This document shows positions 35,644 through 45,040 of a stretch of 64,000 bases of DNA, one piece after another (position 1 is the stretch's first letter; every line of letters begins with the position of its first letter). The stretch spans positions 30,306 to 94,305 of the forward strand of contig DKUL01000067.1 of NCBI GenBank assembly GCA_002490665.1, in the 5' to 3' direction. Both the position numbers and the translations under genes were made by a program. This stretch comes from Lachnospiraceae bacterium UBA7205. GTDB taxonomy: Bacteria > Bacillota > Clostridia > Lachnospirales > Lachnospiraceae. The notes under the pieces were generated by a model that saw nothing but the letters and a program-made list of their open reading frames with translations, was not told the origin of the DNA and ran no database searches.

Positions 35644-36502
35644 GAAAATCCTTCTCATACTTTTCAAGCATCTCTTCCACATAATTCGGCAGTGCAAACG
35701 CCCCCTTGTGCAGTTGTTCATTATAATATTTTGTCCGAATTCCCTGTGCCTTCCACCATTCGGTTTTCTGGTCGTCAAGCGGATGATACTTTTTCGACGC
35801 AAACCCAAAGAGCCAGTGCCCTGACGGATATGTCGGAATATGCGCCTGATAAACTTTGCTAATAGGAAAGGATTCCACAATCCGTTTGTGCGCCCTCTGC
35901 ATCGCTGTCGCATCATTCGGATAAAAGGGACTTTCATGCTGATTGACCATGATACCGTCCTCTTTTAATGCCTTATAACAGTTCCCATAAAACTCCTTTG
36001 TGAACAATCCCTCCCCCGGTCCAAACGGGTCTGTGGAATCCACGAGAACCAGATCATATTCATTCTCAAATTTCCGCACAAACTTTAAGCCATCATCATA
36101 ATAAATATGAACCCTGCTGTCATCAAATCCACAGGCGGTCTGCCTTAAAAATTTCTGGCAGGCTGTCACAACCTCCTCGTCAATCTCCACCAGGTCAATG
36201 CGCTCAATGCCGCCATATCTTGCCAGCTCGCGCACCGTACCGCCATCACCACCGCCAATTACTAGTACATTCCTCACACAAGGATGTACCGACATCGGTA
36301 CATGGACGATCATCTCATGATAAATAAATTCATCCTTTTCCGTCAGCATCATATACCCGTCCAGCGTCAGGAATCTGCCAAATTCCTTTGACGCAAAGAT
36401 ATCAATTCTCTGAAACGCAGACTGTGACGAGTAAAGCTGCCTGTCTACCTGTATGGAAAATTTCACGTTTTCCGTGTGTTTCTCAGTGAACCATAATTCC
36501 AT
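35618..36502 (-). CDS. speE: Spermidine synthase (polyamine aminopropyltransferase)
   Basis: 294 aa. It transfers the aminopropyl group of decarboxylated AdoMet to putrescine or another amine. Motifs are the LTLDGYMMLTEKDEFIYHEM region, the AdoMet-binding VLVIGGGDGGTVREL, LVEIDEEV, and the catalytic VDSTDPFGPGEGLF. The C-terminus ends inside a dispersed repeat. Neighbours speA and speD upstream supply its substrates. The exact amine acceptor (putrescine, agmatine) cannot be read from the sequence. Confidence 0.95.
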   Translation of the reverse strand: MELWFTEKHTENVKFSIQVDRQLYSSQSAFQRIDIFASKEFGRFLTLDGYMMLTEKDEFIYHEMIVHVPMSVHPCVRNVLVIGGGDGGTVRELARYGGIERIDLVEIDEEVVTACQKFLRQTACGFDDSRVHIYYDDGLKFVRKFENEYDLVLVDSTDPFGPGEGLFTKEFYGNCYKALKEDGIMVNQHESPFYPNDATAMQRAHKRIVESFPISKVYQAHIPTYPSGHWLFGFASKKYHPLDDQKTEWWKAQGIRTKYYNEQLHKGAFALPNYVEEMLEKYEKDFPYTEIRRL

Positions 36503-36616
36503 ATAAATCCTCCATTCAACCCCTGGCGGACGCGAGCCTTCTTGCGCACGCCTCAGCGGACGCAGCTCCGAGGCGGCGTTTTATGCAGCATTCGTGTTTC
36601 TTAATGTTTATTCACG
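36503..36616. repeat. GC-rich palindromic intergenic sequence between speA and speE
   Basis: 114 bp with GGCGGACGCGAGC, GCGCACGCCTCAGCGGACGC and CCGAGGCGGCG. It is more GC-rich than its flanks and resembles the other dispersed intergenic repeats, though I could not match it in full to another copy. Confidence 0.4.
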
Positions 36617-38062
36617 CTATGTTTCCATGACATTGAGTCTTGAGACTTCCATGTCCTCAGGTCCTGTCATGGAGCAGCCTTTTTCTTTCGCGTACATGAT
36701 ATAGTCAAGAATATCTTTTGTAATGAGCTCTCCTGGTGCCAGAATCGGAATTCCAGGCGGGTAGCACATGACAAATTCCGCGCACACCCTATTCTCGCAA
36801 TCCTTGAGCGGCAGTGACCGCTTGTCACTGTAAAAAGCATCCTGCGGCGAAAAAACCACGTTCGGATTCATGTATTCCACAGTCATCAGCTTGTTTCTGT
36901 CCCTCTTGTACAAACGCCGGATTTCCGCGAGCGCACTCACGAGACGCTCGATGTCACGCGGTCTGTCCCCGACGGACACGTAGGCAAGTATATTTCCCAA
37001 ATCGCCAAATTCTGTCTGTATATCGTACTCATCGCGGAGCAGGTCATAGACCTCTATTCCGGCAAGCCCCACCGGAAGCGTGTTGACAGAAAGCTTCGTG
37101 ATGTCAAAGTCATAGACAGAGTCCCCATTTACAATCTCCTTTGCATACGCATAGTAGTCCCCAATCTGGTTGATTTCCCTGCGCGCATACGCTACCATCT
37201 CCCGCACCTTGTCAAAAATCTCCTGACCGTGCAGCGCCAGGTTTCTTCTTGATATGTCAAGGCTTGACATCAGCAGATAGGATCCACTGGTCGTCTGTGA
37301 TATATTGATAATCTGTCTGACATATCCCTCGCTCATGTCGGGTCCAATCAGCAAAAACGAGGACTGCGTCAGGGAACCACCCGACTTGTGCATGCTGACC
37401 GCAGCCATATCCGCCCCTGCCTGCATGGCTGACACAGGAAGCTCCCTATCAAAATAAAAGTGTGTCCCATGTGCCTCGTCCACAAGCATTTTCATCCCAT
37501 GTGCGTGTGCCAGGTCTGTAATTCCTTTTAAGTTGGAACAAATGCCATAGTATGTGGGATTATTGACTAAAATCGCTTTTGCGTCCGGATTTTCAGCGAC
37601 AGCCTTTTCCACTTCACTCAGCTTCATGCCCAGCGCAATTCCCAGCTGATGGTTCATATCCGGATTGACATACACAGGAACTGCCCCGCAGAGTATCATG
37701 ATATTGATGACACTCCTGTGAACATTCCGCGGAAGGATAATCTTATCTCCCCGCTTGCACACGGACAGCACCATGCTCTGCACGGCGGACGTTGTGCCGC
37801 CCACCATAAAATATGCATGTGCCGCCCCGAATGCTTCCGCGGCAAGCTCCTGCGCCTCCCTGATTACGGACACCGGATGGCACAGGTTATCCAGCATTTT
37901 CATGGAGTTGACATCCACCGCAAGACACTGTTCTCCCAGAAAGCGCGTCAGGTCAGGATTCCCTTTCCCATGCTTATGCCCGGGCACGTCAAAGGGCACA
38001 AGCCTGTTTTGTTTCATTTCCTCCAATGCTTCCAATATAGGAGCCCTGGACTGGTCTTGCAT
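36617..38062 (-). CDS. speA: Arginine decarboxylase (Orn/Lys/Arg decarboxylase class I fold, SpeA of Bacillus type)
   Basis: 481 aa. A PLP-dependent fold-type I decarboxylase; the operon context with agmatinase points to arginine, giving agmatine. The opening PFDVPGHKHGKGNPDLTRFLG, the PLP-binding HKSGGSLTQSSFLL with the Schiff-base lysine, VDEAHGTHFYFD, and C-terminal CYPPGIPILAPGE are characteristic. Lysine or ornithine decarboxylase activity cannot be excluded from sequence alone. It lies 21 bp downstream of speD. Confidence 0.87.
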   Translation of the reverse strand: MQDQSRAPILEALEEMKQNRLVPFDVPGHKHGKGNPDLTRFLGEQCLAVDVNSMKMLDNLCHPVSVIREAQELAAEAFGAAHAYFMVGGTTSAVQSMVLSVCKRGDKIILPRNVHRSVINIMILCGAVPVYVNPDMNHQLGIALGMKLSEVEKAVAENPDAKAILVNNPTYYGICSNLKGITDLAHAHGMKMLVDEAHGTHFYFDRELPVSAMQAGADMAAVSMHKSGGSLTQSSFLLIGPDMSEGYVRQIINISQTTSGSYLLMSSLDISRRNLALHGQEIFDKVREMVAYARREINQIGDYYAYAKEIVNGDSVYDFDITKLSVNTLPVGLAGIEVYDLLRDEYDIQTEFGDLGNILAYVSVGDRPRDIERLVSALAEIRRLYKRDRNKLMTVEYMNPNVVFSPQDAFYSDKRSLPLKDCENRVCAEFVMCYPPGIPILAPGELITKDILDYIMYAKEKGCSMTGPEDMEVSRLNVMET

Positions 38063-38083
38063 CGCGTTCCCCCCTTTTGCAGC

Positions 38084-38905
38084 TTAATAAATATTGGTTC
38101 CGCTGAAAATTTCTATCATTTCCTGACGCAGGCTATTGCTGATTTGCAGCCGCGTTTTGGGTGTTATCTCATAGATATCTGAATTAAACAGGTAATTTTG
38201 CAAATCCATCTCCTTTATCAGCATTTTGGTATGGAAGATGTTTGCCTGATACATATTAATGTCAATGGCATCATACTTATCCAGAATGGACTGGTCGATA
38301 TAATCCTGTATCGAAGTAATCCTGTGATCCATGAAAAGCTTTTTTCCCTCTACGTTCCTCGTAAATCCACGCACCCTGTAATCCATTGTGATGATATCGG
38401 AATCAAAACTGCCTATGAGATAATCCAGCGTACTCAGCGGCGTAATCTCTCCGCATGTCGCCACATCAATATCTGCCCGGAATGTGGCAATATTAGTCTC
38501 CGGATGATATTCCGGATATGTATGCACCGTGATGTGGCTCTTGTCAAGATGCCCCACAATCTCATCGTTATGGTTGTTCAGCGCAAGTGTGTCCTCATAG
38601 ACAAGCGCCGCACTCGCCGCACTTGCCTGTCCTGCCGGTATCATGTTTGACTCAGCTATGAGAAATGTGACGCTTGCCCCCTGTGGCTCATAATCCTGCC
38701 TGGATACATTCAGCACATGGGCGCCTATCATCTCTGTAACATGGAATAAAATCTTGGTAAGCCGTTCAGAATTATACTGCTCGTCAATATAGGCAATATA
38801 ATCCTTCTGCTCGCGCGCACTTTTGGCATAACAGACATCATAGATGTTAAAGCTCAGAGATTTTGTCAGGTTGTTAAATCCATATAATTTTAATTTCGTT
38901 TCCAT
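38084..38905 (-). CDS. speD: S-adenosylmethionine decarboxylase proenzyme, E. coli-type
   Basis: 273 aa, close to the 264 aa of E. coli SpeD and about twice the length of the Bacillus SpeH. It self-cleaves between Lys122 and Ser123 in LDKSHITVHTYPE to make the pyruvoyl group, then produces the aminopropyl donor for SpeE. DVATCGEITPLSTLDYLI contains the expected Cys. First gene of the operon speD-speA-speE-speB-dehydrogenase-nspC. I chose the ATG; an in-frame GTG four codons earlier sits against the GAGGGG. Confidence 0.92.
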   Translation of the reverse strand: METKLKLYGFNNLTKSLSFNIYDVCYAKSAREQKDYIAYIDEQYNSERLTKILFHVTEMIGAHVLNVSRQDYEPQGASVTFLIAESNMIPAGQASAASAALVYEDTLALNNHNDEIVGHLDKSHITVHTYPEYHPETNIATFRADIDVATCGEITPLSTLDYLIGSFDSDIITMDYRVRGFTRNVEGKKLFMDHRITSIQDYIDQSILDKYDAIDINMYQANIFHTKMLIKEMDLQNYLFNSDIYEITPKTRLQISNSLRQEMIEIFSGTNIY

Positions 38906-38935
38906 TGCCCACTGCACCCCTCAATCAAAATCAAG

Positions 38936-39041
38936 TAGCGAAGATGTACCTTCCCTACTCGCCGCGCGCCCCATGCGCCGCCTTAGCGGCATATTTCCAT
39001 GCGTGCATTATACGCATTGTGCACGAGGCTGTGCATAAAAT
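38936..39041. repeat. Dispersed REP-like intergenic repeat upstream of speD
   Basis: Contains CTTCCCTACTCGCCGCGCG (also near 54915) and GCCGCCTTAGCGGCATATTTCC (also near 25915 and 48955), ending GTGCATAAAA. It lies between the speD start and any upstream promoter. Confidence 0.7.
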
Positions 39042-39356
39042 AAGTGGAAACCATTCCGATTTCCACTCACAATGAATCTCACGCAGTCTGTTACACATCT
39101 CTACTGTGTATCGTATATAGCAAGGTGACCAGAGTCTATATAGCAAAAAAGTTTACTTTTACTACTCTTATTGATTTTCACAAGTGGGTTGTTACGGATA
39201 TGAAATCCAATCAATAAGGCTCCAATCGCCTTAATATGTTAAGCCTGTTATTAATAATACGGAAAAACCATAAAAGGCTTCCGGCAAGGATTATTATACT
39301 TGAAGGACGCCGTATTTGCAAGTACTTTTATACCGGCAGCCAAAAAGTGATTATCT
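39042..39356. other. 315-bp gap without a recognisable gene
   Basis: AT-rich. The speD operon promoter should be here or within the repeat. I see no convincing coding frame, RNA or terminator. A short reading frame on the minus strand has no ribosome binding site. Confidence 0.4.
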
Positions 39357-39899
39357 TTACAATTCCAGATTGGACATCCGTATTGTAAGGTCGGTATATA
39401 TTCCTGCCGGGATATCCTCCGTAAAACTGTACTCATTCATGTCATCCTGATAAAAGTTATAGACCATCACCCTTGTCTTGTCCGCATCGACAATCCAGTA
39501 TTCACGCACTCCTGCAGAACGGTACTTAAAGAGCTTCGTCGTGTAGTCAATTCTCCTGCTCGCAGGCGAAACGACCTCTATAATCCAGTCAGGCGCACCA
39601 TTGCATCCCCTGTCATCAAGCTTATTTTCATCACAGATAATGCAGATATCCGGCTCCACATAGCTCTTGTCATCCGCATCGATAAATACGCCAAACGGGG
39701 TGATATCCACTTCCCCCTTAAAACTGTTTCTCCTGATATGCTCACGGATTGTCGCAAAAAGCTCTCCAACAATTCTCTGATGGTTTCTCGTCGCAGGTGC
39801 CATATAATATACCTTCCCATTAATCAGCTCCGCCCGCTGCCCATCCGGGAGGTTATAAATATCGTTTATCGTGTATGTATTTAATTCCGTCAATGCCAT
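39357..39899 (-). CDS. Uma2-family (DUF820) putative endonuclease
   Basis: 180 aa. The PD-(D/E)XK-type core typical of Uma2 proteins is visible: AELINGKVYYMAPATRNHQ, then VEPDICIIC, and DWIIEVVSPASRRIDYTTK with the Glu and downstream Lys. These proteins are common in families of paralogues in some bacteria and their role is unclear. It is a single gene with no partner nearby, between the polyamine operon and the butyrate operon. Confidence 0.85.
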   Translation of the reverse strand: MALTELNTYTINDIYNLPDGQRAELINGKVYYMAPATRNHQRIVGELFATIREHIRRNSFKGEVDITPFGVFIDADDKSYVEPDICIICDENKLDDRGCNGAPDWIIEVVSPASRRIDYTTKLFKYRSAGVREYWIVDADKTRVMVYNFYQDDMNEYSFTEDIPAGIYTDLTIRMSNLEL

Positions 39900-39971
39900 T
39901 CCTTTTCTCCTTATCTCTCATGTGTTTTATATATTTTATCGACATATCTTGATTATACCCTATCTTTCGGC

Positions 39972-40010
39972 AAAAAAAAACCCCAAAAGGACAAATCCTT
40001 TGAGGTTTTT
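39972..40010 (-). terminator. Terminator of the butyrate operon
   Basis: On the minus strand AACCTCAAAGGA, a short loop, TCCTTTTGGGG and then nine T residues. It lies about 10 bp after the etfA stop. Confidence 0.85.
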
Positions 40011-40020
40011 GTAAAGGTTT

Positions 40021-41064
40021 TTATTTATTTGCAACCGCTGCCTTAATCTGCTCTGTCAGCGCAGGTACAATCTTATTCAGGTCACCAACAATTCCATAGT
40101 CCGCCACATCAAAAATCGGGGCTGTCTCATCCTTGTTGATTGCAATGATGATATCGGATTCCTCCATGCCTGCCAGATGCTGAATCGCACCAGAGATACC
40201 GATGGCAAAATATACATTCGGGCGTACCGTCTTACCGGTCTGTCCAACCTGTAAATCCTTGCTCTTCCAGCCTGCATCCACTACCGCACGTGAGCAGCTT
40301 ACCGTACCGCCAATTGCCTCAGCAAGGTCATCAAGAAGCTTAAAGTTCTCCGGGCTTCCCACACCACGTCCGCCAGATACAAGAATCTTGGCATCCATAA
40401 TGTCAACCGTATCCGTCAGGTTCTTAACAACCTGAACGATTTCCACATACTTGTTGTCCGGCGTAAATCCAGGATTGAACTCCTCAACAACAGCCTTAGC
40501 GCCTTCTTTCTTCTCCAGCTTCTGCATAACGCCGGGACGTACTGTAGCCATCTGCGGACGGAAATCCGGGCATGCGATTGTCGCGATGGTGTTTCCACCA
40601 AATGCAGGACGTGTCATGAGCAGCTGGTTGTGCTTCTGCTCCTTGCCAGGTATCGGATTAATCGGGAAATCACCAATCTCAAGTGAAGTACAGTCTGCTG
40701 TGAGCCCTGTATGTACTCTTGCGGAAACCCTTGGTCCCAGGTCACGGCCGATTGCTGTCGCACCTACCAGCAAAATTTCAGGCTTGTACTGATTAATGAC
40801 AGATGCCAGGGCATGTGCATATGGCTCCGTCCTGTACTCCTTCAGCTCCGGATCGTCCACTACGATAACCTTGTCTGCACCGTAAGCTGCGAGCTCGTCT
40901 GCCAGTCCCTTTACATCGCTTCCGACCAGTACTGCCGTTACTTCTGTTTCCAATTTTTCTGCAAGTCTCTTTCCTTCGCCAATCAGTTCAAGGGCGATGC
41001 CGCTTACCTTGTTATCCACCTGCTGTGCGAAGACAAACACGCCTTTATATTCTTCTAAACTCAT
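40021..41064 (-). CDS. etfA: Electron transfer flavoprotein, alpha subunit
   Basis: 347 aa, last gene of the butyrate operon. The C-terminal FAD-binding domain shows ILVSGGRGVGSPENFKLL, VGQTGKTVRPNVYFAIGISGAIQHLAGM (in parts) and IIAINKDETAPIFDVADYGIVGD. With EtfB and Bcd it forms the complex that couples crotonyl-CoA reduction by NADH to ferredoxin reduction in clostridia. It begins 48 bp after etfB. Confidence 0.96.
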   Translation of the reverse strand: MSLEEYKGVFVFAQQVDNKVSGIALELIGEGKRLAEKLETEVTAVLVGSDVKGLADELAAYGADKVIVVDDPELKEYRTEPYAHALASVINQYKPEILLVGATAIGRDLGPRVSARVHTGLTADCTSLEIGDFPINPIPGKEQKHNQLLMTRPAFGGNTIATIACPDFRPQMATVRPGVMQKLEKKEGAKAVVEEFNPGFTPDNKYVEIVQVVKNLTDTVDIMDAKILVSGGRGVGSPENFKLLDDLAEAIGGTVSCSRAVVDAGWKSKDLQVGQTGKTVRPNVYFAIGISGAIQHLAGMEESDIIIAINKDETAPIFDVADYGIVGDLNKIVPALTEQIKAAVANK

Positions 41065-41112
41065 GATAAACCTCCATTATTCTAAGAGTAATATACTTCT
41101 TATCCCATTTCT

Positions 41113-41895
41113 TTAGATAACATGTTTCTCTTTTAACTTATTCATAATGTATTCTACAGATTCAGAAGGATCTAATGTAACCTTCTCACCCTTTCCTTTT
41201 CTGACCTTGTCGGATGCCCTTGCAATCTGTGTCGGTGAACCTTTCAGTCCAAGGTTGGAATCCTCCACATCCTTCAGGTCAGCCCTGCCCCATGTAGTAA
41301 TCTCTGCCTTATACGCATCAAAGATTCCACCCGGAGTCATATAACGAGGCTCATTCAATTCAGCAAGTGCCGTGATCAGGCAGGGCATCTTTGCTTTCAA
41401 TACGTGATATCTGTCATCATACTGACGCTCAACAACCACGCTGTCTCCCTCAATCTCAATCTTCTGTGCATAAGAAATAACCGGAATTCCAAGATGCTCT
41501 GAAATCTGCGGTCCAACCTGTGCCGTATCTCCGTCAATCGCCTGACGTCCTGTGATAATAAGGTCATAGTCAAGATTCCTGAGTGCGCCTGCAAGTGTCT
41601 GTGAAGTAGCCCATGTATCTGCTCCGCCAAGAACCCTGTCTGTCACAAGGATGCCCTTGTCAGCGCCCATAGCCATCGCTTCACGAAGAACTTCTTCTGC
41701 CTTTGGAAGTCCCATTGTGACAACGGTTACTTCCGCACCATACTGATCCTTTAATCTCAATGCTGCCTCAAGACCTGCCTTGTCATCAGGGTTCATGATT
41801 GTCAGCATAGCTGCTCTATCAAGTGTACCATCAGGATTGAACTTAACGCCACCTTTTGTATCAGGTACCTGTTTCACACATACTACAACTTTCAT
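41113..41895 (-). CDS. etfB: Electron transfer flavoprotein, beta subunit
   Basis: 260 aa. Family signatures are MKVVVCVKQVPDT at the start, LRLKDQYGAEVTVVTMG, DLIITGRQAIDGDTAQVGPQ and the C-terminal recognition region. In bifurcating EtfAB this subunit binds NADH and FAD. Co-transcribed between bcd and etfA. Confidence 0.96.
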   Translation of the reverse strand: MKVVVCVKQVPDTKGGVKFNPDGTLDRAAMLTIMNPDDKAGLEAALRLKDQYGAEVTVVTMGLPKAEEVLREAMAMGADKGILVTDRVLGGADTWATSQTLAGALRNLDYDLIITGRQAIDGDTAQVGPQISEHLGIPVISYAQKIEIEGDSVVVERQYDDRYHVLKAKMPCLITALAELNEPRYMTPGGIFDAYKAEITTWGRADLKDVEDSNLGLKGSPTQIARASDKVRKGKGEKVTLDPSESVEYIMNKLKEKHVI

Positions 41896-41965
41896 GTTTT
41901 TTCTCCTTATATTTTTAATTTTTTTATTGCGCCGTGCACTCGAAAGCTACGCTTTCTCGTTCGCC

Positions 41966-43132
41966 TTACTTTAACAGATTCGCGGAAATAACCATTCTCT
42001 GAACTTCGCTTGTTCCCTCATAGATTTCGGTAATCTTTGCATCTCTCATCATACGCTCTACTTCGTACTCTCTTGTGTAGCCATAGCCGCCATGCAGCTG
42101 GACAGCCTTTGTCGTCACTTCCATAGCCATCTCTGCCGCGTATAATTTTGCCATGGCTGCCTCTACATTGTAAGATGTCTTGTGGTCCTTTGTATACTGA
42201 TCCTTTGTGCATGCTGCCTTGTATACCATGTACTGTGCAGCCTGTGCCTTTGTTGCCATATCCGCAAGCTGGAACTGTGTATTCTGGAATGCACCGATTG
42301 CACGTCCAAACTGCTTTCTCTCCTGTACATATGCAATCGTTCTCTCAAGTGCGCCCTCTCCGATACCAAGCGCCTGTGCCGCAATACCGATACGTCCTCC
42401 GTCGAGTGTATGCATTGCGATACCAAATCCCTTGCCCTGCTGGCCTAACATATTTTCCTTTGGAATGCGGCAGTCCGTGAAAATCAGCTCATATGTCGAT
42501 GAACCACGGATACCCATCTTCTTTTCCTTTGTACCAAATGTGAATCCGGGTGTACCCTTCTCCACGATAAATGCAGAAATCTCTTTTGTCATCCTGCCGC
42601 GCTTCTCTACAACGCCTGTAATTGCAAAAATAACGTATACGTCAGCTTCCTTACCGTTTGTAATAAAAATCTTTGAACCGTTCAGAACCCACTCGTCACC
42701 CTCTAACACAGCCTTTGTCTGCTGTCCCTGGGCATCTGTACCGGCACCAGGCTCTGTAAGACCAAATGCGCCAATCTTCTTGCCGCTTGCAAGGTCTGGC
42801 AGATATTTCTGTTTCTGCTCTTCCGTACCATATGTAAGAATCGGGTCGCAGCAAAGTGAGGTATGCGCAGATACGATAACAGCCGTCGTACCGCAAACCT
42901 TCGCAAGCTCCTCCACGCACATTGCATATGTCAGGACATCACAGCCCTGTCCGCCGTATTCCTTCGGAATAGGAATCCCCATAAAACCAGCCTTTGCCAT
43001 TTTCTCAACAGTAGCCCTTGGAAATTCTTCTGTCTCATCTACCTCAACCGCAAGAGGCTTAACCTCTTTTTCAGCGAACTCCCTGAAAAGAGTTCTCGCC
43101 ATCTCATGCTCTTTACTTAATGTAAAATCCAT
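41966..43132 (-). CDS. bcd: Butyryl-CoA dehydrogenase
   Basis: 388 aa acyl-CoA dehydrogenase, reducing crotonyl-CoA to butyryl-CoA. FAD and substrate motifs are AFGLTEPGAGTDAQGQ, WVLNGSKIFITNG, and the C-terminal QLHGGYGYTREYEVERMMRDAKITEIYEGTSEVQ (in parts), with the catalytic-base Glu in the YEGTSE region. EtfB and EtfA follow. A hairpin at 43211-43249 lies between hbd and this gene. Confidence 0.96.
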   Translation of the reverse strand: MDFTLSKEHEMARTLFREFAEKEVKPLAVEVDETEEFPRATVEKMAKAGFMGIPIPKEYGGQGCDVLTYAMCVEELAKVCGTTAVIVSAHTSLCCDPILTYGTEEQKQKYLPDLASGKKIGAFGLTEPGAGTDAQGQQTKAVLEGDEWVLNGSKIFITNGKEADVYVIFAITGVVEKRGRMTKEISAFIVEKGTPGFTFGTKEKKMGIRGSSTYELIFTDCRIPKENMLGQQGKGFGIAMHTLDGGRIGIAAQALGIGEGALERTIAYVQERKQFGRAIGAFQNTQFQLADMATKAQAAQYMVYKAACTKDQYTKDHKTSYNVEAAMAKLYAAEMAMEVTTKAVQLHGGYGYTREYEVERMMRDAKITEIYEGTSEVQRMVISANLLK

Positions 43133-43210
43133 GTTATTATTCCTCCGTTTAAAATTAACTATTTTACAACAGCTTCTGTATATACAAAAGCCGTAAATTA
43201 TTAACTACGA

Positions 43211-43249
43211 ACAGCAAGCCGTTGCATGATGCGCACAACGCCTTGCTGT
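43211..43249 (-). other. Intercistronic hairpin between hbd and bcd
   Basis: ACAGCAAG with CGTTG, an 11-base loop, then CAACG with CTTGCTGT. It lacks a T-run, so it is more likely an mRNA stability or processing element than a terminator. Confidence 0.55.
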
Positions 43250-43265
43250 AGTCTTACCTGACAAT

Positions 43266-44108
43266 TTATTTCTTAGCGTAATCGTAGAAGCCCACGCCTG
43301 TCTTCTTTCCAAGCTTTCCGGCACGTACCATCTTTCTAAGGAGCGGAGACGGTGCATATTTCGAATCCCCTGTCTCTGCATAGATAACTTCCATGATGGC
43401 AAGTACGATATCAAGACCTATGTAATCACCAAGTGCAAGAGGTCCCATCGGATGGTTTGCGCCAAGCTGCATTGCCACATCAATATCGGCAACACTTGCA
43501 ACGCCTGCCGCATATACGTTAATTGCCTCGTTAATCATAGGAATCAGGATTCTGTTCACAACAAAACCAGCAGCCTCGTTCACCTCAACAGGAGTCTTTC
43601 CAATCTCTGAAGCAATACCCTTAATCTTCTCAACCAGATCTGCCGGTGTGTTGGCACCAGCGATAACCTCTACCAGCTTCATTCTGTCAGCCGGGTTGAA
43701 GAAATGCATTCCGATAAGCGGACGGTCAAGGCCTGCACCCATCTCCGTGATAGAAAGGGATGATGTATTTGTTGCAAAAATACACTCCGGTTTAACAATC
43801 TCCTGTAACTCCTTAAAGGTTGTCTTCTTAATTTCCATCTTCTCAGGAGCAACCTCGATAACAAGGTCACAGTCTGTACAGATATCCTTTAATCCCGTCG
43901 CAATCTTTGCCGCGATGGCATCAGCCTTCTCCTGTGTAATCTTCTCCTTGCTTACGAGGAAGTTCAGGTTCTTTAAAATTTTAGCCTTTCCGCCGTCTGC
44001 AAACTCCTGCTTAATATCACATAAGCAAACCTCATAGCCATCTGTCATTGCAAACGCCTGTGCAATACCAGAACCCATTGTTCCAGCGCCGATAATACCT
44101 ACTTTCAT
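43266..44108 (-). CDS. hbd: 3-hydroxybutyryl-CoA dehydrogenase
   Basis: 280 aa. It reduces acetoacetyl-CoA to 3-hydroxybutyryl-CoA. The N-terminal Rossmann fold VGIIGAGTMGSGIAQAFA, ATNTSSLSITEMG, the catalytic His in GMHFFNPADRMKLVE, and the C-terminal NHPMGPLALGDYIGLD are typical. Order crt-hbd-bcd differs from the C. acetobutylicum operon, where hbd is last, and matches Lachnospiraceae. Confidence 0.96.
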   Translation of the reverse strand: MKVGIIGAGTMGSGIAQAFAMTDGYEVCLCDIKQEFADGGKAKILKNLNFLVSKEKITQEKADAIAAKIATGLKDICTDCDLVIEVAPEKMEIKKTTFKELQEIVKPECIFATNTSSLSITEMGAGLDRPLIGMHFFNPADRMKLVEVIAGANTPADLVEKIKGIASEIGKTPVEVNEAAGFVVNRILIPMINEAINVYAAGVASVADIDVAMQLGANHPMGPLALGDYIGLDIVLAIMEVIYAETGDSKYAPSPLLRKMVRAGKLGKKTGVGFYDYAKK

Positions 44109-44134
44109 TGTAAGTCCTCCTTAAGAATATTTTA

Positions 44135-44920
44135 TTAACAATTTTTGAACGGTTCCTTTACTTTTTCCTTGTTTTTATCAAGGAAAAATGCCATACCATA
44201 CTTCTGGTCCTCTGTCTCGAAACAGTCACCAAAAAGCTTTTCCTCTATCACAATCGCCTTGTCCATGTCCACGTCAAGACCTTCGTTTATGGCTTTCTTA
44301 CAGTTGCGCACTGCAATCGGTGCATTTTTGGCTATGCCTGCTGCCATCTTCTCTGCCTGTGCCATAAGCTCCTCTGCTGAGTAAACGGCATTTACAAGAC
44401 CAATCCGCAGCGCCTCGTCAGCCTTGATATTTCTTGCGGTATAAATCATCTGCTTTGCCATGCCTGCACCTACAAGACGCGCAAGTCTCTGTGTGCCGCC
44501 GAATCCAGGTGTAATGCCCAGACCGACCTCAGGCTGTCCGAATACGGCATTGTCCGAGCAGATCCTGATATCACAGCTCATTGCAATCTCACATCCGCCG
44601 CCAAGCGCAAAACCGTTCACCGCCGCGATAACCGGAACCGGGAATGTCTCAAGCTTTCTGAAAACATCATTTCCCTTCTTGCCAAATGCCTCTCCTTCCG
44701 CTTTTGTAAGTGTGCTCATCTCCGCAATATCTGCACCTGCAACAAATGATTTTGCGCCTGCACCGGTCAGAATCAGGCAGCGGATTTCATCGAGGTTTAC
44801 ACTGTCAAGTGTCTCGTTCAGTTCATCCAGCACCTGTGAATTCAATGCGTTCAATGCCTTTTCACGGTTAATTGTAATCTTGCCGACTGCGCCGTTTGCT
44901 TCATAAAGTATATATTCCAT
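44135..44920 (-). CDS. crt: Crotonase (3-hydroxybutyryl-CoA dehydratase)
   Basis: 261 aa. It dehydrates 3-hydroxybutyryl-CoA to crotonyl-CoA. Crotonase signatures are KSFVAGADIAEM (oxyanion hole), NGFALGGGCEIAMSCDIRI with a catalytic Glu, and FGQPEVGLGITPGFGGTQRL with the other. The start is the ATG five bases after GGAGG; the 10-codon extension overlaps the ribosome binding site. Confidence 0.96.
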   Translation of the reverse strand: MEYILYEANGAVGKITINREKALNALNSQVLDELNETLDSVNLDEIRCLILTGAGAKSFVAGADIAEMSTLTKAEGEAFGKKGNDVFRKLETFPVPVIAAVNGFALGGGCEIAMSCDIRICSDNAVFGQPEVGLGITPGFGGTQRLARLVGAGMAKQMIYTARNIKADEALRIGLVNAVYSAEELMAQAEKMAAGIAKNAPIAVRNCKKAINEGLDVDMDKAIVIEEKLFGDCFETEDQKYGMAFFLDKNKEKVKEPFKNC

Positions 44921-44979
44921 GCTTACCTCCATTTTTACTATCAAGACCATCCCATGTCAAAATGTCTCTCCAAAACCTC

Positions 44980-45019
44980 ACACATCTAAGGACATAAATA
45001 TGTATGTCCTTAGATGTGT
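44980..45019 (-). other. Intercistronic hairpin between thlA and crt
   Basis: Perfect 17-bp arms (ACACATCTAAGGACATA and complement) around a six-base loop, 22 bp after the thlA stop. No T-run follows on the minus strand, so read-through is expected; it may protect or separate the thlA message. Confidence 0.6.
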
Positions 45020-45040
45020 CATTTTTATGCTGTTCGGGTT

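Noticed and set aside
42207..43196. 329-aa plus-strand reading frame across bcd
   Set aside because: It is antisense to a clear acyl-CoA dehydrogenase gene, with no ribosome binding site or family pattern.
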